A stretch of DNA of 64,000 bases from Streptomyces klenkii. Its GTDB lineage: Bacteria; Actinomycetota; Actinomycetes; Streptomycetales; Streptomycetaceae. Position numbers and translations under genes: made by a program. The notes below the pieces were generated by a model, which had not been told where the DNA came from, searched no databases, and worked only from the letters and a program-made list of their open reading frames with translations. Below are positions 57,936-64,000 of the stretch, piece after piece; position 1 is the stretch's first letter; the number at the start of each line of letters is the position of its first letter. Location of the stretch: the NCBI RefSeq assembly GCF_003626645.1, contig NZ_RBAM01000021.1:1-64000 (forward strand), read 5' to 3'.

Positions 57936-59753
57936 CTACCCCGGATAGACCGGCGCCGAGCCTTCCTTGGTCACCAGCTTCCAGTTGCTGTCCGGCAGCA
58001 GCCGCACGATCCCGCCGTCCCGCTCCGCCACCAGCGCCGGCGCCTTGGCCGTGCTCTCCGACGCCGCGACGCCGCGCACGCCCGTGATCCCGGGCAGCGC
58101 GGAGGCGTTCGACAGCGAGCCGTCCGTGTCGATGTACTGCAACTGCTGCAACCCGCCCTGCTCGTTGCCCGCGACCAGCAGCCGGCTCCCGCCCGCCCAC
58201 GACACCGCGTCGACCTGCTCCAACCGCGGCGCCACGGAGCGCAGTTCCTGCACCGACAGGTTCAGCCGCCCCGCGCTCCCGTGCCGCTCGACCCGGCCCA
58301 GCTTCAGGCTCGTCCGGTCGCCCTTGGTCACCAGCAGCGCGATCCGCACCCCGTCGGCCGCGACCCGCAGCCCGGTGATGCGCCCGTCGAGCCGCGGCAC
58401 CTGAACCTCCTCAGGGCTGCCCGTACCGCCCGGCAGCCGCAGCAGCCGCGGCCGGTCCGGGTCCTGGTCGGCGACCCACAGATCGCCGAGCCCGTCCCAA
58501 CTCGGGGACGTCAGGCCCGACTTCGCCCCGCCGCGCGCGCTCACCCGCGGCTCGCCCAGTGAGGCACCCGCCTCCAGACCGGTGACGTACAGCGCCTGCC
58601 CGTTGTTGGCCACGCCCGCGGCGTGCTTCTCCCCGCGGTCCACGGCGACCGACCGCAGCTGCAAGGCGCCGTCGGCCCCGAACGGCCCCGGCACCCGGCG
58701 CGGCTCCTCGTCGCCGTCGGCCAGGCTCACCATCCGGTGCTGCGCGTCCACGAAGTACTGCTGGTCGGCGCCGCGACCGGCGGCCTGGTCGGGGGCGTAC
58801 TTGCGCGCCTCCTCCCGCCCCAGCGAGCACAGCTGCGAGCCGTCCTCCCGCTGCAACACCACCTCGGAGACCTTCGCCGACTGGTCCTGCACGGTGTAGA
58901 GGAGCTGCGCGGCCATGCGCCGGCACTGCCCCTCGTTGGTGCCCGCGGCCTTCCCGTTGAGGCGGATCTTCAGGACGTTGGAGTCGTCCACGGACAGGTG
59001 CTGGTCCACGACCTTGGTGCCGGTCGGGAAGGCCGTCGCGGCCACCGGGTCCAGCCAGTTGGTCGGCCCGTCCAGCACCGCGTTGACCGTGGAGGTCACG
59101 GGGTCTATGCGCTTGCGGAGGTAGACGGGGTCGGCGACGAGGATCTCCCGCCCCTTGACCGGCCCGGACGCGCCCAGCTCCGCGAAGTAGTACTTGTTGA
59201 CGGAGCGGTAGATGCGCTGGAAGTCGGCGACGCCGAGCACCAGCCCGGGCGGCAGGTCGTCGATGCGCCACTCGCCGCCCTCGCGCGCGACGTGGATCCG
59301 CTCCTTGTACGTGCCCTCTTCCGGCTTGTACGCGTGCTTGGCGTCGACCTTGGCGACCTGCTTGCCGATCAGCGTGATGGTGTAGTCCTGCTCGCGGTCG
59401 TCGGCGCGCTCCACGTGGACCTGCGGCGGCTCGGCCAGCACCACCGTGCCGCCGGCCGGGTTCCACGACCGCTGCTCGCTCTTGGCCAGGTACATGCGCG
59501 CCGTGCCGTAGTCCGGGTCGTCGCTGGTGGTGGCCTCCAGGAAGCCCGTCACCAGCTCCTGCGGACGCTCGCCCTTGTGCGGCGCCACGCCGTAGACCCG
59601 CACCTGCGAGTCCGCGTCGGCGCGCTGCGACGAGTCGACCGGCCGCACCTCTCCGCTGTCGGGCATCGAGGCGCACCCGGCCAGCAGCGCACCGCTGACG
59701 ACGAGCGCGCCGAACCCCGCGGTCCGCCGGCGGCGATTGCGTTCAGCGCCCAC
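57936..59753 (-). CDS. lpqB: Lipoprotein LpqB (MtrB partner)
   Basis: 605 residues from a GTG at 59753 (AAGGG 7 bases before). The signal peptide ends in lipobox LLAGCASMPDSG. A GerMN domain (VVDQHLSVDDSNVLKIRLNG region) is followed by a beta-propeller-like C-terminal domain with repeated LLVAGNEQGGLQQ-type strands. LpqB sits outside the membrane and modulates the MtrB sensor kinase. The start overlaps the end of mtrB by 11 bp, so the genes are translationally coupled. Confidence 0.95.
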   Translation of the reverse strand: MGAERNRRRRTAGFGALVVSGALLAGCASMPDSGEVRPVDSSQRADADSQVRVYGVAPHKGERPQELVTGFLEATTSDDPDYGTARMYLAKSEQRSWNPAGGTVVLAEPPQVHVERADDREQDYTITLIGKQVAKVDAKHAYKPEEGTYKERIHVAREGGEWRIDDLPPGLVLGVADFQRIYRSVNKYYFAELGASGPVKGREILVADPVYLRKRIDPVTSTVNAVLDGPTNWLDPVAATAFPTGTKVVDQHLSVDDSNVLKIRLNGKAAGTNEGQCRRMAAQLLYTVQDQSAKVSEVVLQREDGSQLCSLGREEARKYAPDQAAGRGADQQYFVDAQHRMVSLADGDEEPRRVPGPFGADGALQLRSVAVDRGEKHAAGVANNGQALYVTGLEAGASLGEPRVSARGGAKSGLTSPSWDGLGDLWVADQDPDRPRLLRLPGGTGSPEEVQVPRLDGRITGLRVAADGVRIALLVTKGDRTSLKLGRVERHGSAGRLNLSVQELRSVAPRLEQVDAVSWAGGSRLLVAGNEQGGLQQLQYIDTDGSLSNASALPGITGVRGVAASESTAKAPALVAERDGGIVRLLPDSNWKLVTKEGSAPVYPG

Positions 59754-61797
59754 GCGCCCGCCCTTCGCGTTCTCCCGCACGTTCCTCCGCGGCACCGGCC
59801 GCGGGCTTGCCACCGTCCTGCGCGCTGCCCTGGCCGCCCGCCCGGGCCACCACGCGGGCACCGCTGCCCGGCAGCGCCGCCGGGTCCACCGCGGGCACGT
59901 TCCTGGCCTGCGGCGGTACGGGCTTCAGGCCGCTGCCCTGCGGCGGCACGCCCCCGGACCGGCCGGCGACGGCCAGCGGCACCCCGGCGTCGTTCAGCCC
60001 GCGGTTGCGCCGCGAGTCCTCCGGCTCCAGCGGGATGGGCGATCCGCGCAGCGTGTCGCCCGCCGTGGCGGGCAGGGTCAGCCGGAACTGCGAACCGCCG
60101 CCCGGCTCGCCCCACGCCTGCAGCCAGCCGCCGTGCAGGCGCGCGTCCTCCACGGCGATCGACAGGCCCAGGCCCGTACCGCCGGTGGTGCGGGCGCGCG
60201 CGGGGTCGGCACGCCAGAAGCGGTTGAACACCCGCGTCGCCTCGCCGGGCTTGAGCCCCACGCCGTAGTCCCGCACCGCGACCGCGACCGCGCCGCCGGC
60301 CGCCGCCAGCCGCACGATCACGTCCCGGCCCTCGCCGTGCTCCACGGCGTTGACCACGAGGTTGCGCAGCACGCGCTCCACGCGCCGCGCGTCGGCCTCG
60401 GCCATCACGGGCTGCTCGGCGCCCTGCACCACCAGCAGGCTGCCCTTGCGCTCCGCGAGCGGCAGGGCACCCTCGATCACACGGTTGACGACGTCCCGCA
60501 GGTCGACCGGCTCGGCCTCCAGGGCCGCGGCGCCGGCGTCGAAACGGCTGATCTCCAGCAGGTCGGCCAGCAGCGACTCGAAGCGGTCGACCTGCCCGTA
60601 CAGCAGCTCCGCCGAGCGCGCGGTGACCGGGTCGAAGTCCTCGCGGGCCTCGTGGATGACCTCGGCGGCCATGCGGACGGTCGTCAGCGGCGTCCGCAGC
60701 TCGTGCGAGACGTCCGAGACGAACCGGCGCTGCATCCGCGACAGCTGCTCCAGCTGCTGGATCTTGACCTGGAGGTTCTGCGCCATCTTGTTGAAGGCTT
60801 CACCGAGACGGGCGATGTCGTCCTCGCCGGTGACCTTCATACGTTCTTGCAGCACGCCCGCCGCGAGCCGCTCGGAGATGCTGGCGGCCATCCGTACGGG
60901 CGTGACGATCTGCCGCACCACGAGCCAGGCGATGGCCCCGAGCAGCACGACCACGAACACCCCGGCGGTCGCGAGCGTGCCCCTGACCAGGCCCAGCGAC
61001 TTCTCCTCCTGGGTGTACGGGAAGAGGTAGTACAGCTGGTACGCCTTGCCGTTGGGGTCGTACATGCGCTTGCCGACGACCAGCGCGGGCTCGCCCTCGT
61101 CGGAGGAGTTGTGCTTGACCGACGCGGACTTCCACAGCGCACCGGTCTTGACGTCCAGCTGCTTCCGCAGGTCCGCGGGGATGCTGGCCTCGGGGTCGAT
61201 GTCACCGGAGGCGCGCGGGCCGCGCGCGCCGGCGGACGAGACGTCGCCGTAGCCGGAGTCGCCGTACGCGAGGTCGCCGCCCCCGGAGCTGAGCGCCACC
61301 ACGTGGTAGACGCCCTGCCCGCCGCTGGACAGCTGCTGCACCTGAGCCGTCAGCCACGCCCCGGGATCGGTGGCGCTGCGGCTGCCGGACTGCGCGTCCT
61401 GCCCGCGGGTGTCGCCCGCGGCGTCGGCGGCGTCCCGCGCCGCCTTGAAACCGCCCTCGGCCTGGCTCAGCGACGCGTGCCGCTTGGCCTCCAGCAGGCC
61501 GTTGCGGACCTGCCCGATGACGACGACGCCGAGCAGCAGCACCACGCCCACCGACATCAGCAGCGTGGTGGCGACCACGCGCAGCTGGATGTTGCGCCGC
61601 CACAGCCGCATCGCGGGCAGCAGCGGCCGCCGCACCCAGCGCACGTACAGCCTCAGGACGGGGTGGACCGACCCCGAGGCCGCGCCGTCGGACAGCATCC
61701 GCCCAGCCCGCCACAGCCGCCGGAGAAGGGATATGCCGCCCGCCGTCTCGACGGGCCGCCCCACGCCCCGCTCCGGGGCGGCACCGTTGCCCGACAT
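59743..61797 (-). CDS. mtrB: Sensor histidine kinase MtrB
   Basis: 684 residues from the ATG at 61797. Two membrane helices (about residues 75-96 and 268-290) flank a large outside sensor domain. After that come a HAMP domain, the phosphoacceptor block RRFVSDVSHELRTPLTTVRM and the ATP-binding N, G1 and G2 boxes (NLVVNAVEHGEG, DYGVGLKPGEATRVF, GGTGLGLSIA). The tail after about residue 590 is Pro/Gly/Ala-rich. It phosphorylates MtrA, with activity tuned by LpqB. In Streptomyces the system links development, osmotic balance and antibiotic production. It starts 1 bp after the mtrA stop. Confidence 0.96.
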   Translation of the reverse strand: MSGNGAAPERGVGRPVETAGGISLLRRLWRAGRMLSDGAASGSVHPVLRLYVRWVRRPLLPAMRLWRRNIQLRVVATTLLMSVGVVLLLGVVVIGQVRNGLLEAKRHASLSQAEGGFKAARDAADAAGDTRGQDAQSGSRSATDPGAWLTAQVQQLSSGGQGVYHVVALSSGGGDLAYGDSGYGDVSSAGARGPRASGDIDPEASIPADLRKQLDVKTGALWKSASVKHNSSDEGEPALVVGKRMYDPNGKAYQLYYLFPYTQEEKSLGLVRGTLATAGVFVVVLLGAIAWLVVRQIVTPVRMAASISERLAAGVLQERMKVTGEDDIARLGEAFNKMAQNLQVKIQQLEQLSRMQRRFVSDVSHELRTPLTTVRMAAEVIHEAREDFDPVTARSAELLYGQVDRFESLLADLLEISRFDAGAAALEAEPVDLRDVVNRVIEGALPLAERKGSLLVVQGAEQPVMAEADARRVERVLRNLVVNAVEHGEGRDVIVRLAAAGGAVAVAVRDYGVGLKPGEATRVFNRFWRADPARARTTGGTGLGLSIAVEDARLHGGWLQAWGEPGGGSQFRLTLPATAGDTLRGSPIPLEPEDSRRNRGLNDAGVPLAVAGRSGGVPPQGSGLKPVPPQARNVPAVDPAALPGSGARVVARAGGQGSAQDGGKPAAGAAEERAGEREGRARGR

Positions 61798-61798
61798 G

Positions 61799-62476
61799 TC
61801 AGCTCGGTCCGGCCTTGTAGCCCACACCACGGACGGTCACCACGATCTCCGGCCGCTCCGGGTCCTTCTCGACCTTGGAGCGCAGCCGCTGCACGTGCAC
61901 GTTGACGAGGCGGGTGTCGGCCGCGTGGCGGTAGCCCCACACCTGCTCCAGGAGCACCTCGCGGGTGAAGACCTGCCACGGCTTGCGGGCGAGCGCGACC
62001 AGCAGGTCGAACTCGAGCGGCGTCAGCGCGATCGACTGGCCCTCGCGCTTGACCGAGTGCCCGGCCACGTCGATGACCAGGTCGCCTATCGCCAGCTGCT
62101 CCGGCGCGGGCTCCTCGGAGCGGCGCAGGCGGGCGCGGATCCGCGCCACCAGCTCCTTCGGCTTGAACGGCTTGACGATGTAGTCGTCCGCCCCCGACTC
62201 CAGGCCGACGACCACGTCGACCGTGTCGCTCTTCGCGGTCAGCATCACGATCGGCACACCGGACTCGGCGCGGATGAGCCGGCACACCTCGATGCCGTCC
62301 CGGCCGGGCAGCATCAGGTCGAGCAGGACAAGATCGGGCTTTACCTCACGAAAAGCAGCAAGTGCCTTGTCGCCGTCCGCAACGAACGACGGCTCGAAAC
62401 CCTCACCACGCAGCACAATGCCGAGCATCTCGGCCAGTGCGGTGTCGTCGTCGACGACAAGGACGCGTCCCTTCAT
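61799..62476 (-). CDS. mtrA: Response regulator MtrA
   Basis: 225 residues from the ATG at 62476 (KGRVLVVDDDTALAEMLGIV). The receiver domain has the phosphoacceptor in DLVLLDLMLPGRDG and Lys in VKPFKPKEL. The C-terminal OmpR-type winged helix has LTPLEFDLLVALARKPWQVF and TRLVNVHVQRLRSKVEKDP. It is almost invariant in streptomycetes. A longer start (ATG at 62509) exists but is not supported by a better binding site. It heads the mtrA-mtrB-lpqB unit. Confidence 0.97.
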   Translation of the reverse strand: MKGRVLVVDDDTALAEMLGIVLRGEGFEPSFVADGDKALAAFREVKPDLVLLDLMLPGRDGIEVCRLIRAESGVPIVMLTAKSDTVDVVVGLESGADDYIVKPFKPKELVARIRARLRRSEEPAPEQLAIGDLVIDVAGHSVKREGQSIALTPLEFDLLVALARKPWQVFTREVLLEQVWGYRHAADTRLVNVHVQRLRSKVEKDPERPEIVVTVRGVGYKAGPS

Positions 62477-62618
62477 ATCGACATCATCCCATTTTCGCAT
62501 CCGGTCCATAGAGCCGGGTGACGGAGCTCACCTGGCGCGACTGACACACTCCGGTGTGTCCCGTTGACCTGGGACCCCGATCGCGTTCGCCGCCAGGGGT
62601 GGACAGTACACGTGCGGA

Positions 62619-63773
62619 TCAGCCCGGCTCACTCCCGGATCCCTGCTGCGGCCCGGCGCACAGCTCCGCCAGGCCGGCCCGGGTCACGGGCGACACCACG
62701 CCGTGCTCCGTGACGATCGCGGTCACCAGCTCCGGCGGTGTGACATCGAACGCAGGGTTGTACGCCGTGGTCCCCAGCGGGGCCACCGGCACGCCCGTCC
62801 CCGGCTCCGCGCCTGCCCCCGGGGGCACGACCGTAAACTCCGTCACCTCGTGCCCCGCACGCTGCTCCACCTCGATCGCCGAGCCCGCGGGCGTCGCGAG
62901 GTCCACGGTGCTCACCGGGGCCACGACGACGAACGGCACGTGGTGGTAGCGGGCCAGCACCGCCAGCGGATAGCTGCCCACCTTGTTCGCCACCGAGCCG
63001 TCGGCGGCTATCCGGTCAGCGCCGATCAGCACCGCGTCCACCTCGCCCGACGCGAACAGCGAACCCGCCGCGTTGTCGGTCAGCAGCGTGTACGCCATGC
63101 CGGCCCGGGCCGCCTCGTACGCCGTCAGCCGCGCCCCCTGGAGCAGCGGACGCGTCTCGTCCACCCACAGCCGCCTCAGCTGCCCCGCGCGGTGCGCGGC
63201 CCCCGCCACGGCGAAGGCCGTGCCCTCGCCGCCGGAGACCAGCGCCCCCGTGTTGCAGTGCGTGAGCACCCGGAATCCGCCGCCGGGCACGAGCTCCTCC
63301 AGCAGGGTCAGCCCGTGCTCCGCCATCCGCGCGCTGGCCTCGGCGTCCTCACGGTGCAGGGCACGCGCCTCGGCGAGCGTGACCGCGGCGGCCTGCTCAC
63401 GGCCCAGCCGGTCGTTGAGAGCCTTCTCGTACGCCGCCCGCGCGCGCTGCATCCCGTAGGCGAGGTTCACGGCCGTGGGCCGCGCGTGCGCCAGCAGCTC
63501 GGCCGCCTCCGCCACGTCGAAGCCGCGCACGGCCGCCAGCGCCACCCCGTACGCCCCGGCGATCCCCAACAGCGGGGCGCCGCGCACGGCGAGCGAACGG
63601 ATCGCGTCGACCAGCGCCGGTACGTCCGTGCACACCAGCTCGACCTCCTCCGCGGGAAGCCTGCGCTGGTCCAGGAGCACGAGCACGGGCCCCTCCGGCC
63701 GCTCCTCCCATCTCAGCGAAGGAACGGAGCCGGGCTCGACGGACGCCATGGATGCCGCGAACTGATCAGCCAT
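62619..63773 (-). CDS. mtnA: Methylthioribose-1-phosphate isomerase
   Basis: 384 residues from the ATG at 63773. The MtnA pattern is complete: AVRGAPLLGIAGAYGVALAA near the N-terminus, the catalytic cysteine in LTHCNTGAL (about residue 175), the aspartate in LIGADRIAADGSVANKVGSY and the C-terminal TAYNPAFDVTPPELVTAIVT. It isomerises methylthioribose-1-phosphate to the ribulose form in the methionine salvage route. The other salvage genes are not adjacent. It lies immediately upstream of mtrA on the same strand with a 142-bp gap that can hold the mtrA promoter. Confidence 0.95.
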   Translation of the reverse strand: MADQFAASMASVEPGSVPSLRWEERPEGPVLVLLDQRRLPAEEVELVCTDVPALVDAIRSLAVRGAPLLGIAGAYGVALAAVRGFDVAEAAELLAHARPTAVNLAYGMQRARAAYEKALNDRLGREQAAAVTLAEARALHREDAEASARMAEHGLTLLEELVPGGGFRVLTHCNTGALVSGGEGTAFAVAGAAHRAGQLRRLWVDETRPLLQGARLTAYEAARAGMAYTLLTDNAAGSLFASGEVDAVLIGADRIAADGSVANKVGSYPLAVLARYHHVPFVVVAPVSTVDLATPAGSAIEVEQRAGHEVTEFTVVPPGAGAEPGTGVPVAPLGTTAYNPAFDVTPPELVTAIVTEHGVVSPVTRAGLAELCAGPQQGSGSEPG

Positions 63774-63962
63774 CTGTCCAGTCTGGCCCGGACGCCCGGG
63801 CAGGGAAAGGTCGCCTGAGGATTCCTCCCCCGTACGAGCTGACGAGCCGTACCGGGCGCCTCTGCGCCTCGCCGGGCGTTGAAGAGCCCGTGACACGATT
63901 GCTGGCAGCCGCTCGCCGCCGCACCGGCGGACGGGCGGGCACCGAGAAGGAGCGAGACGCAC

Positions 63963-64000
63963 ATGACTGACTCTCCGGGCCGGACCTCGCCCGGATCCTC
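63963..64000 (+). CDS. Start of an unidentified gene at the right edge
   Basis: An ATG at 63963 follows AGAAGGAGCGAGACGC, a strong AAGGAG site at 8-base spacing. The frame reads TDSPGRTSPGS and leaves the window. It is divergent from mtnA. Too little is visible to name a product. Confidence 0.6.
   Translation, partial: MTDSPGRTSPGS

Overview
The window reads as a stretch of a Streptomyces chromosome (or that of a very close relative). Support comes from the very high GC content, the strong preference for G or C at third codon positions, frequent GTG and TTG starts, and a gene order that I recognise from Streptomyces coelicolor (about SCO2951 to SCO3014). Recognisable blocks in that order are malic enzyme, HelD, SigU with its anti-sigma factor, ssrA-smpB-ftsEX, prfB, the kinase pair PkaB/PkaA, the large NAD-glutamate dehydrogenase, secA, hpf, and lpqB-mtrB-mtrA-mtnA. 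No insertion sequences, prophage genes, CRISPR arrays, rRNA or ordinary tRNA genes were seen. The window looks like conserved core chromosome with a few lineage-specific insertions.

Layout. 1-5.1 kb: the start of a malic enzyme, a candidate small RNA with a strong terminator, a HelD-family RNA polymerase-recycling ATPase, the sigU-rsuA pair and a CGNR zinc-finger regulator. 5.2-8.8 kb: a divergent LysR/MFS pair and a secreted three-repeat wall protein ending at a 21-bp-stem terminator. 8.8-13.3 kb: tmRNA, SmpB, an S41 protease, FtsX and FtsE, plus a 64-residue zinc-ribbon membrane protein. 13.4-24 kb: a collagen-like Gly-Ser-Thr repeat protein with an LAETG sorting signal, prfB, two membrane Ser/Thr kinases, and a 1239-residue FHA plus FtsK/EssC-like ATPase. 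A dispersed repeat family sits in two of the gaps here. 24.6-28.3 kb: a sugar ABC importer without its own ATPase, whose first permease carries an extracytoplasmic Ig-like insertion.

28.3-42.5 kb: a cluster of cell-envelope glycosyltransferases. It contains a sugar-nucleotide pyrophosphorylase, a polyprenyl-phosphate-mannose synthase, several multi-membrane-spanning GT-C enzymes, a GT2 to CDP-glycerol-polymerase fusion, a GT4 enzyme and a GtrA flippase-like protein. Three successive GTGA stop/start overlaps suggest that the middle part is one translationally coupled operon making a wall glycopolymer or mannosylated envelope product. 42.6-50 kb: gdhB, a HAD phosphatase, a DUF6912 protein and an Rv3235-family protein, the last being the usual neighbour of secA. 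50-64 kb: secA, a GNAT acetyltransferase, a YcaQ-like DNA glycosylase, an orphan LuxR-type response regulator, the ribosome hibernation factor, a ComFC-like protein, the LpqB/MtrB/MtrA envelope-sensing system and MtnA. The start of one more gene lies at the right edge.

Common themes are envelope growth and its regulation (FtsEX, the S41 protease, MtrAB-LpqB, SecA, sortase substrate, glycosyltransferases), ribosome rescue and hibernation (tmRNA/SmpB, HPF, RF2), and Ser/Thr phosphosignalling (PkaA, PkaB, FHA protein). All database-style statements are from memory. Nothing was searched, and starts were chosen from visible ribosome binding sites and stop/start overlaps.
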